From positions 2,046,001-2,110,000 of the forward strand of contig NZ_AP021901.1 of NCBI RefSeq assembly GCF_018325905.1: a stretch of DNA of 64,000 nucleotides. The letters run 5' to 3'. The position numbers were made by a program, and so were the translations under genes. This DNA is from Pseudomonas sp. St316. GTDB lineage: Bacteria > Pseudomonadota > Gammaproteobacteria > Pseudomonadales > Pseudomonadaceae. Every line of letters begins with the position of its first letter. Position 1 is the stretch's first letter. A model generated the notes under the pieces. That model searched no databases and was not told the DNA's origin. It saw only the letters and a list, made by a program, of their open reading frames with translations. This document shows, in pieces, positions 27,714-37,337 of the stretch.

Positions 27714-28670
27714 ATGACAACTACTGCCCCTTCGACCCCTGGCGTTCAACTGCTCGAGGTCTCGCCGGAATATGCCGGCCAACGAATCGATAATTTCCTG
27801 CTGGCCCGGCTCAAAGGCGTGCCCAAGACCTTGATCTACCGCATTTTGCGCAAAGGCGAAGTGCGGGTGAACAAAGGTCGGATCAAGCCCGAGTACAAGC
27901 TCCAGGCCGGCGATGTCGTGCGCGTGCCACCGGTTCGCGTGCCTGAACGCGATGAGCCGGTGCCCCTGGCCCAGGGGCTGCTGCAGCGCCTTGAGGCCTC
28001 GATTATCTATGAAGACAAGGCCCTGATCGTGATCAACAAGCCCGCGGGCATTGCGGTTCACGGCGGCAGCGGCCTGAATTTCGGTGTGATCGAAGCCTTT
28101 CGTCAGTTGCGTCCGGACACCAAGGAACTGGAGCTGGTTCATCGTCTCGACCGCGACACCTCCGGCCTGCTGATGATCGCCAAGAAACGCAGCATGTTGC
28201 GCCACCTGCATGAGCAATTGCGCGGTGACGGCATCGACAAACGCTACATGGCGCTGGTGCGTGGCCGCTGGGAAACCTCCATCAAGCAAGTCCGGGCGCC
28301 GTTGCTCAAGAGTAACCTGCGCTCTGGCGAGCGCATGGTCGAAGTCAACGAGGAGGGCAAGGAAGCGCTGACGGTGTTCAAGGTGCTGCGCCGTTTCGAT
28401 GATTTCGCCACCCTGGTCGAGGCCAAGCCGGTGACCGGGCGTACTCACCAGATCCGTGTCCATACCCTGCATGCTGGGCATTGCATTGCCGGTGACAGCA
28501 AATACGGCGATGACGATTTCACCAAGGAAATCCGCGATCTGGGCGGCAAGCGCCTGTTTCTCCATGCTTACATGCTGACCGTACCGCTGCCCGATGGTGG
28601 CGAGCTGAAATTGCAGGCCCCGGTGGATGACATGTGGGCCAAGACCGTGGAGCGGTTGAGTGCATCCTGA
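27714..28670 (+). CDS. rluC: 23S rRNA pseudouridine(955/2504/2580) synthase
   Basis: A 318-residue RluC, which isomerises three uridines of 23S rRNA. The N-terminal S4 domain ([19 protein letters not shown]) is followed by the catalytic motif [12 protein letters not shown] with the nucleophilic Asp. I chose the ATG at 27714; an in-frame ATG at 27702 lies inside a TATGAT hexamer that could itself be the -10 element, which would make the mRNA almost leaderless. It lies divergent from rne, as in E. coli, and its end overlaps the HAD gene by 11 bases. Confidence 0.93.
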   Translation: MTTTAPSTPGVQLLEVSPEYAGQRIDNFLLARLKGVPKTLIYRILRKGEVRVNKGRIKPEYKLQAGDVVRVPPVRVPERDEPVPLAQGLLQRLEASIIYEDKALIVINKPAGIAVHGGSGLNFGVIEAFRQLRPDTKELELVHRLDRDTSGLLMIAKKRSMLRHLHEQLRGDGIDKRYMALVRGRWETSIKQVRAPLLKSNLRSGERMVEVNEEGKEALTVFKVLRRFDDFATLVEAKPVTGRTHQIRVHTLHAGHCIAGDSKYGDDDFTKEIRDLGGKRLFLHAYMLTVPLPDGGELKLQAPVDDMWAKTVERLSAS

Positions 28671-29322
28671 CTACAAGCTGCTGATCTTCGATTGGGACGG
28701 CACTCTGGCCAACTCCATCGGTCGGATCGTGGAGGCGATGCATGTCGCCTCGGACCGCATGGCGTTTGCCCGGTGCGACGACTTGGCGGTGAAAGGCATC
28801 ATCGGTCTCGGATTGCCGGAAGCCATTCGCAGTTTGTATCCGGAAATTGACGACAGTGAGTTGGTGGTTTTTCGCCAGCATTACGCCGATCACTACATCG
28901 CACTGGACGCCGAGCCTTCACCGTTGTTCGATGGCGTGGCGGGTACGCTGGAGGCCCTGCGGACCGAGGGCTATCACCTGGCTGTCGCGACCGGCAAGGC
29001 TCGTCGCGGACTGGATCGAGTGCTCAAGGCTCATGGTTGGGAGGATTATTTTGATATCACCCGTGCCGCGGACGAAACCGCCAGCAAGCCGCATCCGTTG
29101 ATGCTCGAGCAGATCCTGACGCACTGCAACGTGCGGCCGGAGCAGGCGCTGATGGTGGGGGATTCGTCATTCGACCTGCAGATGGCGCGCAACGCCGGCA
29201 TGGGGTCGGTGGCGGTCAGCTACGGCGCTCAAACGATCGAGGCGCTACGGGCATTCGAGCCGCGACTGGCCATTGATCATTTTCCTGAGCTGCACGCCTG
29301 GCTGAGCCAGCGGGCTCTCTAA
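28660..29322 (+). CDS. HAD-family hydrolase, phosphoglycolate-phosphatase-like
   Basis: A 220-residue HAD superfamily phosphatase. Motif I is [10 protein letters not shown] with the nucleophilic Asp, motif II is [11 protein letters not shown], motif III a Lys in ASKPHPL, and motif [18 protein letters not shown]. The cap lies between residues 15 and 90. The GTG start at 28660 overlaps the end of rluC, showing translational coupling. It resembles the Gph/YigB-like group, but the substrate is not proven. Confidence 0.88.
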   Translation: MHPDYKLLIFDWDGTLANSIGRIVEAMHVASDRMAFARCDDLAVKGIIGLGLPEAIRSLYPEIDDSELVVFRQHYADHYIALDAEPSPLFDGVAGTLEALRTEGYHLAVATGKARRGLDRVLKAHGWEDYFDITRAADETASKPHPLMLEQILTHCNVRPEQALMVGDSSFDLQMARNAGMGSVAVSYGAQTIEALRAFEPRLAIDHFPELHAWLSQRAL

Positions 29323-29342
29323 GTTTTGCTGGGGATTCACGC

Positions 29343-30332
29343 ATGACCGATGAATGGAAAGCACCTGTCAAGGCGAGCGCCGAGGGCGCTGATGACAAAA
29401 GCTGGAAGCTGTTGGAGAAAACCCTGCTCGCCAGTGTGCAGGAGCAGCGTCGCTCCCGTCGCTGGGGCATCTTCTTCAAGTTGCTGACCTTTATTTATCT
29501 CTTTGGTGCGCTGGCGCTGTTCACGCCGCTGATGAATATGGAGAAAAGCGCTGTCGCCGGTTCGGCGTACACCGCCTTGATCAATATCGAGGGCATGATC
29601 GCCGACAAAGAACCTGCCAGCGCCGACAACATTGTCGGTAGCCTGCGGGCCGCCTTCGAGGACTCGAAGGTCAAGGGCGTGGTGCTGCGCATCAACAGTC
29701 CCGGTGGTAGCCCGGTGCAATCGGGGTACGTTTACGACGAGATCGTGCGGTTGCGCGCATTGCATCCGGATACCAAGGTGTATGCGGTCATTTCCGATCT
29801 CGGTGCTTCCGGTGCCTATTACATTGCCAGTGCGGCGGACCAGATCTATGCCGACAAGGCCAGCCTGGTGGGCTCCATTGGTGTGACAGCGGCCGGTTAT
29901 GGCTTTGTCGGGACCATGGAGAAGCTGGGCGTGGAGCGTCGGGTGTATACCTCCGGCGAGCATAAATCCTTCCTTGATCCGTTCCAGCCGCAAAAGCCTG
30001 AAGAAACTGCTTTTTGGCAGGGCGTGCTCGACACTACCCACAGGCAATTCATTGCCAGCGTCAAGAAGGGCCGGGGCGAGCGCCTGAAGGACAAGGAGCA
30101 TCCGGAGCTGTTCTCCGGGCTGGTCTGGTCGGGGGAGCAGGCATTGCCGCTGGGCCTGATCGACGGCTTGGGCAGTGCCAGTTCGGTGGCGCGGGATGTG
30201 ATCGGTCAGAAGGACCTGGTGGACTTCACGATTGAAGAGTCGCCGTTTGATCGCTTCTCGAAAAAGCTGGGGGCAAGCATCGCCGAGCATCTGGCGATGT
30301 GGATGGGTTTCCAGGGGCCAGCGTTGCGCTAG
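29343..30332 (+). CDS. S49 family signal peptide peptidase, SppA-like
   Basis: A 329-residue membrane peptidase of the short SppA (36K) type. A cytoplasmic N-terminus of about 45 residues precedes one transmembrane helix (FFKLLTFIYLFGALALF), then the protease domain. The conserved segments LRINSPGGSPVQSG and SDLGASGAYYIASAAD, with the nucleophilic Ser, and SLVGSIGV are visible. It degrades cleaved signal peptides in the inner membrane. GGGGATTCACGC precedes the ATG. Confidence 0.9.
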   Translation: MTDEWKAPVKASAEGADDKSWKLLEKTLLASVQEQRRSRRWGIFFKLLTFIYLFGALALFTPLMNMEKSAVAGSAYTALINIEGMIADKEPASADNIVGSLRAAFEDSKVKGVVLRINSPGGSPVQSGYVYDEIVRLRALHPDTKVYAVISDLGASGAYYIASAADQIYADKASLVGSIGVTAAGYGFVGTMEKLGVERRVYTSGEHKSFLDPFQPQKPEETAFWQGVLDTTHRQFIASVKKGRGERLKDKEHPELFSGLVWSGEQALPLGLIDGLGSASSVARDVIGQKDLVDFTIEESPFDRFSKKLGASIAEHLAMWMGFQGPALR

Positions 30333-30372
30333 CGCCTCGTTTCCCGCGATCTTCTGTGGTGAGGAGATTGCT

Positions 30373-30460
30373 GTGGGAGCAAAGCTTGCTCGCGATGAAC
30401 GATAGCTCGGCTGGCCTGTATCGTCGCGGCGCCTGTATCGCGGGCAAGCCTTGCTCCCAC
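30373..30460. repeat. Inverted REP pair, GCAAGGC variant
   Basis: GTGGGAGCAAAGCTTGCTCG at 30373-30392, followed by CGAT, and the inverted partner ATCGCGGGCAAGCCTTGCTC with CCAC at 30437-30460. These belong to the REP variant with GCAAGGCTTGCCCGCGAT, also seen near 43.5 and 58.0 kb. The pair lies between converging genes. Confidence 0.9.
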
Positions 30461-30494
30461 AAAAGAATCCTCTTGCTGCACGTTGTATGGTCGA

Positions 30495-31073
30495 TCAGGG
30501 AACCTGCACGCCCTCGGCCAGCAACATATCCACAAGGCGAATCAACGGCAGGCCGATCAAGCTGGTGGCGTCCGGCCCTTCGGTGCCCTGGAACAGGCTC
30601 ACGCCAAGTCCTTCGGCCTTGAAGCTGCCGGCGCAGTCGTAAGGTTGCTCGGCCCGTAGGTAGCGTTCGACGCGCTCTGGGTCCAAGGTGCGCAGGGTGA
30701 CGGCAAACGCAATGCAGTCGACCTGGCAGGCGCCGGTCTGGCTGTTGAGCAGTGCCAGGCCGGTCAGGAACGTGACCTTGGCGCCGCTGGCGGCCAGCAG
30801 TTGTTCGCGAGCGTTCTCGAAGGTGTGAGGCTTGCCCAGGATGCGTTCGCCGAGCACGGCGACCTGGTCTGAACCGATGATCAGGTGCGCCGGGTGGCTG
30901 TCGGCCAGTGCCAGGGCTTTTTCCCGGGCCAGGCGCTTGACCAGTTCTGCGGCGGGCTCGCCGGGGCGATGGCTTTCGTCGATGTCGGGTGAGCTGCAGA
31001 CGAACGGCAGGCCCAGGCGGGCAAGCAATTCCCGGCGATAGACCGAGCTTGAGGCAAGTAATAAAGGCAGCAT
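30495..31073 (-). CDS. Maf-family nucleotide pyrophosphatase, YceF type
   Basis: A 192-residue Maf protein that hydrolyses non-canonical nucleoside triphosphates. The start LPLLLASSSVYRRELLARLG and the motif LIIGSDQVAVLGERILGKP are typical, with Glu of motif E in RAEQPYDCAGSFKAEGLG. By its place next to yceD and rpmF it corresponds to YceF, which in E. coli prefers 7-methyl-GTP. The ATG at 31073 has GGAG upstream; the open frame extends further but crosses the divergent yceD promoter. It is divergent from yceD. Confidence 0.9.
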   Translation of the reverse strand: MLPLLLASSSVYRRELLARLGLPFVCSSPDIDESHRPGEPAAELVKRLAREKALALADSHPAHLIIGSDQVAVLGERILGKPHTFENAREQLLAASGAKVTFLTGLALLNSQTGACQVDCIAFAVTLRTLDPERVERYLRAEQPYDCAGSFKAEGLGVSLFQGTEGPDATSLIGLPLIRLVDMLLAEGVQVP

Positions 31074-31141
31074 GGGCGGCTCCAGGAGGCAGGGGCGAAT
31101 TCTAGCGGGGCGCGCAAGTGACGGACAGGGCTGAATTTCCT

Positions 31142-31169
31142 TTGACATGGCCGGGGGCATCCCTATAAT
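31142..31169 (+). promoter_or_regulatory. Consensus sigma-70 promoter for yceD-rpmF-plsX
   Basis: TTGACA (31142-31147), 16-bp spacer, TATAAT (31164-31169): both hexamers are perfect matches to the consensus. The start point would be near 31176, only two or three bases before the yceD ATG. Confidence 0.9.
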
Positions 31170-31178
31170 GCTGCGCCT

Positions 31179-31706
31179 ATGTTGAATGACCCGATTCCAC
31201 CTCACGTTGACCCGCGCAAATTGGCTGACCGTGGCACCACCCTTCAAGGTGAACTGCTGCTGGCCGATTTGAAGAGACTCTGCGACCCGCTTTCCGACGA
31301 TGTCGGTACGGTCCAGGCCAAATTCGTTTTTGAACGAGATGAACGTAAATCTGTGGTTATCCACAGCTTTATCGACACCGAAGTCAAAATGGTTTGCCAG
31401 CGTTGTCTTGAGCTGGTCACCCTGCCGATCCACAGCGAATGCAGTTACGCCGTGGTGAAGGAGGGTGCGAATACCCAGTCGTTGCCGAAAGGTTATGACG
31501 TGCTGGAACTGGGCGAAGATCCATTGGATCTGCAGTCACTGATCGAGGAGGAGCTTCTGCTCGCCTTGCCCATTGTGCCTGCTCATCATCCGGAAGAATG
31601 CCAGCAGCCGGCGGGAGCACATGAGCCCGAACCGAGCGAGGACGAGGTAACGCGGTCCAACCCGTTCAGTGTATTGGCGCAGTTAAAGCGTGACCCAAAC
31701 GTTTAG
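31179..31706 (+). CDS. yceD: YceD-family (DUF177) protein
   Basis: A 175-residue acidic protein of the DUF177/YceD family, always beside rpmF. In plants and cyanobacteria relatives affect 23S rRNA accumulation, so a ribosome-assembly role is likely. Two CxxC-type cysteines (MVCQRCLELV) and a C-terminal set of acidic residues are visible. The ATG at 31179 begins within a few bases of the predicted transcription start, so the mRNA may lack a leader. It is followed after 13 bases by rpmF. Confidence 0.9.
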   Translation: MLNDPIPPHVDPRKLADRGTTLQGELLLADLKRLCDPLSDDVGTVQAKFVFERDERKSVVIHSFIDTEVKMVCQRCLELVTLPIHSECSYAVVKEGANTQSLPKGYDVLELGEDPLDLQSLIEEELLLALPIVPAHHPEECQQPAGAHEPEPSEDEVTRSNPFSVLAQLKRDPNV

Positions 31707-31719
31707 GAGTTAATCAATT

Positions 31720-31902
31720 ATGGCTGTTCAGCAGAACAAAAAATCCCGCTCTGCCCGTGACATGCGTCGTTCGCACGACGCTCTCGAGGCTAGCACCCTG
31801 TCCGTAGAAAAAACCACGGGTGAAGTTCACCTGCGTCACCACGTATCGCCAGAAGGCGTATACCGTGGTCGTAAAGTGATCGACAAGGGCGCCGACGAGT
31901 AA
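31720..31902 (+). CDS. rpmF: 50S ribosomal protein L32
   Basis: A 60-residue L32 starting [20 protein letters not shown], as in other gamma-proteobacteria of the cysteine-free type; zinc-ligand cysteines are absent. GGAGTTAATCAATT precedes the ATG. The yceD-rpmF-plsX order joins translation to fatty-acid precursor synthesis and is widely conserved. Confidence 0.97.
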
Positions 31903-31906
31903 TCAC

Positions 31907-32917
31907 TTGTCCGCTCAAGTCATCGCGATTGACGCAATGGGCGGGGACTTCGGTCCCCGCAGCATTGTTCAGGCCAGCCTTGCTTGTCTGAATGCTACAC
32001 CCTCGCTGCACCTGACCCTCGTCGGTCAACCCTCCCTCCTGGAAGACATGCTCAGCGGCCAATCGGCTGTCGATCGCGCGCGCCTGACGATTGCCCCAGC
32101 GTCCGAAATCATCACCATGGACGAAAAGCCCGCCCAGGCCCTGCGCAGCAAGCCTGACGCCTCGATGCGGGTAGCCCTTGAGCTGCTGCGCGATGGCAAG
32201 GTCCAGGCATGCGTCAGTGCGGGCAATACCGGTGCGCTGATGGCGCTGTCACGCTACGTGCTCAAGACCTTGCCGGGTATCGACCGACCCGCGATGGTGG
32301 CGGCGATCCCGACTCAGCGTGGGTTTTGTCAATTGCTCGATCTGGGGGCCAACGTCGATTGCAGTGCCGAGCATTTGCTGCAATTTGCGGTGATGGGCTC
32401 GGTCGCGGCGCAAACCCTGGGTATCGTGCGCCCTCGTGTGGCATTGCTGAACATCGGCACCGAAGACATCAAGGGCAACCAGCAGGTCAAGCTGGCGGCC
32501 ACGCTGCTGCAGGGCGCGCGCGGCATCAACTACATCGGCTTCGTCGAAGGCGATGGCTTGTACCGTGGCGAGGCCGATGTGGTGGTGTGCGATGGCTTCG
32601 TCGGCAATATCTTGCTCAAGTCCAGCGAAGGCCTGGCGACCATGATCGGCCAGCGCATCGAGGCCTTGTTCAAGCAGAGCTTCGCCTCGCGGGTAGTGGG
32701 TGCCCTGGCGCTGCCGTTGATGCGTCGGTTGCAGGCCGACCTGGCGCCGGCGCGGCACAACGGTGCGAGTTTTCTCGGGCTGCAGGGAATTGTGATCAAG
32801 AGCCACGGTTCGGCGGGCGTGCAGGGTTTTCAGAGTGCGATCAACCGGGCAGTGATCGAGGTCCAGGAAAACCTGCCGGAGCGCTTGCGCGGTCGCCTCG
32901 AGGATTTGTTAACTTAG
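31907..32917 (+). CDS. plsX: Phosphate acyltransferase PlsX
   Basis: A 336-residue acyltransferase that makes acyl-phosphate from acyl-ACP for phospholipid synthesis. The start region [16 protein letters not shown] and the segment [13 protein letters not shown] are conserved. The TTG at 31907, four bases after the rpmF stop, is the only start that keeps the conserved IDAMGGD segment with a normal N-terminus. A small hairpin with a T-run lies between it and fabD. Confidence 0.93.
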   Translation: MSAQVIAIDAMGGDFGPRSIVQASLACLNATPSLHLTLVGQPSLLEDMLSGQSAVDRARLTIAPASEIITMDEKPAQALRSKPDASMRVALELLRDGKVQACVSAGNTGALMALSRYVLKTLPGIDRPAMVAAIPTQRGFCQLLDLGANVDCSAEHLLQFAVMGSVAAQTLGIVRPRVALLNIGTEDIKGNQQVKLAATLLQGARGINYIGFVEGDGLYRGEADVVVCDGFVGNILLKSSEGLATMIGQRIEALFKQSFASRVVGALALPLMRRLQADLAPARHNGASFLGLQGIVIKSHGSAGVQGFQSAINRAVIEVQENLPERLRGRLEDLLT

Positions 32918-32986
32918 GCGTTTTCGTCCGACAATGCTTAAATGTGACTGGTCGGTTCAACCCGCCATCCAACTCTCAGTTTCCTA

Positions 32987-33010
32987 GCGCCCCCAGGGGC
33001 GTCAATTTTT
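32987..33010 (+). terminator. Weak hairpin with T-run between plsX and fabD
   Basis: GCGCCCC-CA-GGGGCGT followed by CAATTTTT resembles an intrinsic terminator with a short loop. As it stands within the fatty-acid gene cluster it could be partial, lowering transcription into fabD, or act as an attenuator. Confidence 0.45.
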
Positions 33011-33040
33011 GACGACAAGATCATTAGGGGCTTTGTTTTC

Positions 33041-33979
33041 ATGTCTGCTTCCCTCGCATTCGTCTTTCCAGGACAGGGCTCGCAGTCCCTCGGCATGCTG
33101 GCCGAGCTGGGCGCGCAATACCCGCTGATCCTCGAAACATTCAAAGAAGCTTCCGATGCGCTCGGCTATGACCTCTGGGCACTGACCCAGCAAGGGCCGG
33201 AAGAGCGCCTCAATCAAACGGATAAAACCCAACCCGCCATCCTGACTGCCTCGATCGCCCTGTGGCGCCTGTGGCTGGCTGAAGGCGGCGCGCGCCCGGC
33301 ATTCGTCGCCGGCCATAGTCTGGGCGAATACAGCGCCCTCGTAGCCGCTGGCAGCCTGAGCCTGGGCGACGCGGTGAAACTGGTGGAGCGTCGTGGCCAG
33401 TTGATGCAGGAAGCGGTTCCGGCCGGGCAGGGCGGCATGGCCGCGATCCTCGGCCTGGAAGACGCCGATGTGCTGGCCGCCTGTGCCGAAGCGGCGCAAG
33501 GCGATGTGGTCAGTGCGGTGAACTTCAACTCCCCGGGCCAAGTGGTCATCGCCGGTGCCAAGGCTGCTGTCGAGCGCGCCATCGAGGGCTGCAAGGCTCG
33601 TGGTGCCAAGCGCGCCATGCCGCTGCCGGTCAGCGTGCCGTCGCACTGCGAGCTGATGCGTCCGGCTGCCGAGCGCTTTGCCGAATCCATCGCCGCCATC
33701 GACTGGCAGGCCCCGCAGATTCCCGTGGTGCAGAACGTCAGCGCCAACGTGGCGCCGGATCTCGAGACCCTCAAGCGTGATCTGCTGGAGCAACTCTACA
33801 AGCCGGTTCGCTGGGTCGAATCGGTGCAGGCCCTGGCGGCCAAGGGCGCGACCGAGCTGGTCGAATGCGGCCCAGGCAAAGTGCTGGCAGGCCTGAACAA
33901 ACGCTGCGCCGAAGGCGTATCGACTTCCAACCTCAACACCCCAGACGCCTTCGTTGCCGCCCGTGCAGCGCAGGCCTGA
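33041..33979 (+). CDS. fabD: Malonyl-CoA:ACP transacylase
   Basis: A 312-residue enzyme that moves malonyl from CoA to ACP for fatty-acid elongation. The nucleophile elbow GHSLGEYSALVAAG (Ser near residue 92) and the start FVFPGQGSQSLGML are typical. The length matches E. coli FabD (309). It is followed after 15 bases by fabG, in the conserved plsX-fabD-fabG-acpP-fabF order. Confidence 0.96.
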   Translation: MSASLAFVFPGQGSQSLGMLAELGAQYPLILETFKEASDALGYDLWALTQQGPEERLNQTDKTQPAILTASIALWRLWLAEGGARPAFVAGHSLGEYSALVAAGSLSLGDAVKLVERRGQLMQEAVPAGQGGMAAILGLEDADVLAACAEAAQGDVVSAVNFNSPGQVVIAGAKAAVERAIEGCKARGAKRAMPLPVSVPSHCELMRPAAERFAESIAAIDWQAPQIPVVQNVSANVAPDLETLKRDLLEQLYKPVRWVESVQALAAKGATELVECGPGKVLAGLNKRCAEGVSTSNLNTPDAFVAARAAQA

Positions 33980-33994
33980 ACAGGAGAAGCTTGC

Positions 33995-34738
33995 ATGAGT
34001 CTGCAAGGTAAAGTTGCACTGGTGACCGGTGCAAGCCGTGGCATCGGCCAGGCCATCGCCCTGGAACTGGGCCGTCAAGGCGCCATCGTTATCGGCACCG
34101 CGACTTCCGCTTCGGGTGCCGAGCGTATCGCTGCAACCCTGAAGGAAAACGACATTCAAGGCACCGGCCTTGAGCTGAACGTCACCAGCGACGAATCCGT
34201 TGCGGCGGTGCTGGCAAGCATTCAGGCGCAGTTCGGTGCGCCGGCGATCCTGGTCAATAATGCCGGTATCACCCGCGATAACCTGATGATGCGCATGAAA
34301 GATGACGAATGGTTCGACGTCGTCGACACCAACCTGAACAGTCTGTACCGGCTGTCCAAGGGCGTTTTGCGTGGCATGACCAAGGCTCGCTGGGGTCGAA
34401 TTATCAGTATCGGTTCGGTTGTGGGTGCCATGGGCAACGCAGGCCAAGTAAACTATGCTGCGGCGAAGGCCGGTCTGGAAGGTTTCAGCCGTGCGCTGGC
34501 GCGTGAAGTGGGTTCGCGCTCGATTACGGTAAACTCGGTTGCACCGGGTTTCATCGACACCGACATGACCCGCGAACTGCCAGAAGCACAGCGTGAAGCC
34601 TTGTTGACCCAGATTCCGCTGGGTCGTCTGGGGCAAGCTCAAGAAATCGCGTCCGTGGTCGCTTTTCTTGCGTCGGACGGTGCGGCATACGTGACCGGGG
34701 CTACAATCCCGGTAAACGGCGGGATGTACATGAGTTAA
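33995..34738 (+). CDS. fabG: 3-oxoacyl-ACP reductase
   Basis: A 247-residue NADPH-dependent SDR that reduces 3-oxoacyl-ACP in each elongation round. The cofactor motif TGASRGIG, NNAG, the catalytic Ser (IISIGSVVG) and the YxxxK pair in NYAAAKAG are present. AGGAGAAGCTTGC precedes the ATG. The gap of 191 bases to acpP holds a separate promoter for the carrier protein gene. Confidence 0.97.
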   Translation: MSLQGKVALVTGASRGIGQAIALELGRQGAIVIGTATSASGAERIAATLKENDIQGTGLELNVTSDESVAAVLASIQAQFGAPAILVNNAGITRDNLMMRMKDDEWFDVVDTNLNSLYRLSKGVLRGMTKARWGRIISIGSVVGAMGNAGQVNYAAAKAGLEGFSRALAREVGSRSITVNSVAPGFIDTDMTRELPEAQREALLTQIPLGRLGQAQEIASVVAFLASDGAAYVTGATIPVNGGMYMS

Positions 34739-34849
34739 ATGTGACGGATTGCTTCAAAAAAATGTCATACGAGCTGTCTAAAATCCGTTATAAAGCTGCA
34801 ATCAATTTATAGACGGCGGGCCGCAGGGTTTGAGGAGTGAAGCTTTCGG

Positions 34850-34877
34850 TTGAAAAACCGAAAAGTTCTTCTATACA
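34850..34877 (+). promoter_or_regulatory. Sigma-70 promoter for acpP
   Basis: TTGAAA (34850-34855), 16-bp spacer, TATACA (34872-34877), about 52 bases before the acpP start codon. A hairpin-forming CGGTT-GAAA-AACCG overlaps the -35 element. An own promoter fits the very high level at which acyl carrier protein is made. Confidence 0.65.
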
Positions 34878-34929
34878 CTTACCCCCCGGCCAGCTGCCTG
34901 AATTTGTCCATTAGGAGTGAAAACAAGGT

Positions 34930-35166
34930 ATGAGCACCATCGAAGAGCGCGTCAAGAAAATCGTTGCCGAGCAACTGGGCGTTAAAGAAGAAGAAGTTGT
35001 GAACACCGCTTCCTTCGTTGAAGACCTGGGTGCCGACTCCCTTGACACTGTTGAGCTGGTGATGGCTCTGGAAGAGGAATTCGAGACCGAAATCCCTGAC
35101 GAAGAAGCTGAGAAGATCACTACTGTACAAGCTGCTATCGACTACGTTACCAACCATCAGGCGTAA
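34930..35166 (+). CDS. acpP: Acyl carrier protein
   Basis: A 78-residue acidic protein that carries growing acyl chains on a phosphopantetheine arm. The attachment site is Ser37 in [12 protein letters not shown]. The ATG is preceded by AGGAGTGAAAACAAGGT. It is followed by a strong terminator, so it can be made as a separate short mRNA in excess of the neighbours. Confidence 0.98.
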   Translation: MSTIEERVKKIVAEQLGVKEEEVVNTASFVEDLGADSLDTVELVMALEEEFETEIPDEEAEKITTVQAAIDYVTNHQA

Positions 35167-35195
35167 TCGTCTTTAGTCGTCGCTAGCTGTCATGG

Positions 35196-35230
35196 AAAAA
35201 CCGCACTGCCATCACGGCGTGCGGTTTTTT
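35196..35230 (+). terminator. Intrinsic terminator between acpP and fabF
   Basis: AAAAACCGCAC (35196-35206) pairs with GTGCGGTTTTTT (35219-35230). The T-run follows the stem on the plus strand, so it ends the acpP mRNA; read-through would supply fabF. The A-run on the other side makes the structure symmetric. Confidence 0.88.
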
Positions 35231-35274
35231 CTTTAGGCCTGATGCAAAGTCGTCATTAGAAAAAGGAGAGTGCT

Positions 35275-36519
35275 GTGTCGCGTAGACGCGTCGTAGTCAC
35301 CGGTATGGGTATGTTGTCGCCACTGGGCACGGATGTGCCGAGCAGTTGGCAGGGCATTCTGGCTGGCCGCAGTGGCATTGGTCTGATCGAACACACCGAC
35401 CTTTCTGCCTATTCCACCCGTTTTGGCGGCTCGGTAAAGGGCTTCAATGTCGAGGAATACCTGTCGGTCAAGGAAGCTCGCAAGCTTGACCTGTTCATTC
35501 AATACGGCCTGGCAGCCGGTTTCCAGGCTGTGCGTAACTCAGGGCTGGAAGTCACCGACGCCAACCGTGAACGCATCGGCGTGGCCATGGGTTCGGGTAT
35601 TGGCGGCTTGACCAATATCGAAGAAACCAGCCGCACGCTGCACGAATCGGGGCCGCGACGGATTTCTCCGTTCTTCGTGCCGGGCTCGATCATCAACATG
35701 ATTTCCGGTTTCCTGTCCATCCACCTGGGTGCCCAGGGACCCAACTACGCCATTGCTACGGCGTGCACCACCGGTACCCACTGCATCGGCATGGCCGCGC
35801 GCAACATCATGTACGACGAAGCCGACGTGATGATTGCCGGTGGCGCTGAGATGGCGGCTTGCGGCCTGGGCATGGGTGGCTTTGGCGCTTCCCGTGCGCT
35901 GTCGACCCGCAACGACGAGCCCGCCCGCGCGAGCCGGCCATGGGACAAGGGCCGCGATGGCTTCGTGCTGTCCGATGGTGCCGGTGCGCTGGTGCTTGAG
36001 GAACTGGAGCACGCCAAGGCGCGCGGCGCGACCATCTATGCCGAGCTGATCGGCTTTGGCACCAGTGGCGATGCGTACCACATGACGTCGCCACCGGCCG
36101 ATGGCGCCGGTGCTGCCCGTTGCATCGCCAACGCCTTGCGTGATGCGAAACTCAACGGCGAGCAGGTGCAGTACATCAACGCCCATGGCACTTCGACCCC
36201 GGCCGGCGATCTGGCCGAAGCCCAGGCCATCAAAACCGTGTTCGGCGAGCACGCGTACAAGCTGGCGGTCAGCTCGACCAAGTCCATGACCGGTCACCTG
36301 CTGGGTGCGGCAGGGGCGGTGGAAGCGATCTTCAGCGTCCTGGCGATCAACAGCCAGACAGCGCCACCGACCATCAACCTCGATGAGCCGGACGAAGGTT
36401 GCGACCTGGACTTCGTGCCGCACACTGCCCGCAGCATGGACATTGATGTGGTGCTGTCCAATTCCTTCGGCTTTGGCGGGACCAACGGTTCTCTGGTGTT
36501 CCGCCGGTTCGCCGGTTGA
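35275..36519 (+). CDS. fabF: 3-oxoacyl-ACP synthase II
   Basis: A 414-residue condensing enzyme for fatty-acid elongation and temperature-dependent control of unsaturated chains. The catalytic Cys is in [12 protein letters not shown], with the two His in [12 protein letters not shown] and [15 protein letters not shown]. The GTG start at 35275 follows AAAGGAGAG. Its stop overlaps the pabC ATG by one base (TGATG). Confidence 0.96.
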   Translation: MSRRRVVVTGMGMLSPLGTDVPSSWQGILAGRSGIGLIEHTDLSAYSTRFGGSVKGFNVEEYLSVKEARKLDLFIQYGLAAGFQAVRNSGLEVTDANRERIGVAMGSGIGGLTNIEETSRTLHESGPRRISPFFVPGSIINMISGFLSIHLGAQGPNYAIATACTTGTHCIGMAARNIMYDEADVMIAGGAEMAACGLGMGGFGASRALSTRNDEPARASRPWDKGRDGFVLSDGAGALVLEELEHAKARGATIYAELIGFGTSGDAYHMTSPPADGAGAARCIANALRDAKLNGEQVQYINAHGTSTPAGDLAEAQAIKTVFGEHAYKLAVSSTKSMTGHLLGAAGAVEAIFSVLAINSQTAPPTINLDEPDEGCDLDFVPHTARSMDIDVVLSNSFGFGGTNGSLVFRRFAG

Positions 36520-37334
36520 TGAAAAGCTGGGTCGACGGTCAGCCGGCCGACGTCCTGTCGCTGAAAGATCGCGGCCTGGCTTACGGCGATGGGTTGTTCG
36601 AGACCCTTGCCGTGCACGATGGCAGGCCGGTGTTGCTGGAGCGTCACCTGCAACGCCTGGAAACCGGTTGCCGGCGGTTGGCGCTCAACGTCGACATGAG
36701 CGCGTTGAGCACCGAGCTCAATACTTATGCCCGGAGCCTGGGCGTCGGCGTGCTGAAGCTGATCGTGACCCGTGGCGACAGTCTGCGCGGTTATGCCGCA
36801 GATCCCTCGACCCCGGCCCGCCGTATCTTGCAAGGGAGCCCACCAGCGGCTTATTCCCTCGCCCATGCCGAACAAGGCGTTCTTCTGTTTCCCTGCAGCG
36901 TGCGGTTGTCCGAGCAGCCTTTGCTCGCCGGCCTCAAGCATCTCAATCGCCTGGAACAGGTGCTGGCTCGTGCCGAGTGGAGTGACGGGCAGTACGCCGA
37001 AGGCTTGATGCTGGATACGTCCGGGCGGGTGATCGAAGGTGTGTTCAGCAACCTGTTCCTGGTGCGCGATGGCGTGTTGTTCACCGCGGACCTGAGCCGT
37101 TGCGGGGTGGCCGGCGTGATGCGCGCAGAATTATTGTTTCAAGCCAAGTCCCACGGCATCGCCACGCAAATCACGGATATCAGTCTCGAAGAGCTGCACC
37201 AGGCTGATGAAGTCTTCGTCTGCAACAGCGTTTATGGCGTGTGGCCGGTACTCGGATGCGGTTCGGCGCGCTGGTCGGTTGGCCCGCTCACCCGTAAACT
37301 GCAGACCCTTGCCCGTGCGCTATTGGATGTTTGA
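36519..37334 (+). CDS. pabC: Aminodeoxychorismate lyase
   Basis: A 271-residue PLP enzyme of fold type IV that releases pyruvate from aminodeoxychorismate to give 4-aminobenzoate for folate. RGLAYGDGLFET and the PLP-Lys region KHLNRLEQVLARAEW are visible, with EGVFSNLFLV for phosphate binding. The ATG at 36519 is inside the fabF stop. The fabF-pabC-mltG-tmk-holB order is as in E. coli. Confidence 0.93.
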   Translation: MKSWVDGQPADVLSLKDRGLAYGDGLFETLAVHDGRPVLLERHLQRLETGCRRLALNVDMSALSTELNTYARSLGVGVLKLIVTRGDSLRGYAADPSTPARRILQGSPPAAYSLAHAEQGVLLFPCSVRLSEQPLLAGLKHLNRLEQVLARAEWSDGQYAEGLMLDTSGRVIEGVFSNLFLVRDGVLFTADLSRCGVAGVMRAELLFQAKSHGIATQITDISLEELHQADEVFVCNSVYGVWPVLGCGSARWSVGPLTRKLQTLARALLDV

Positions 37335-37337
37335 TTC

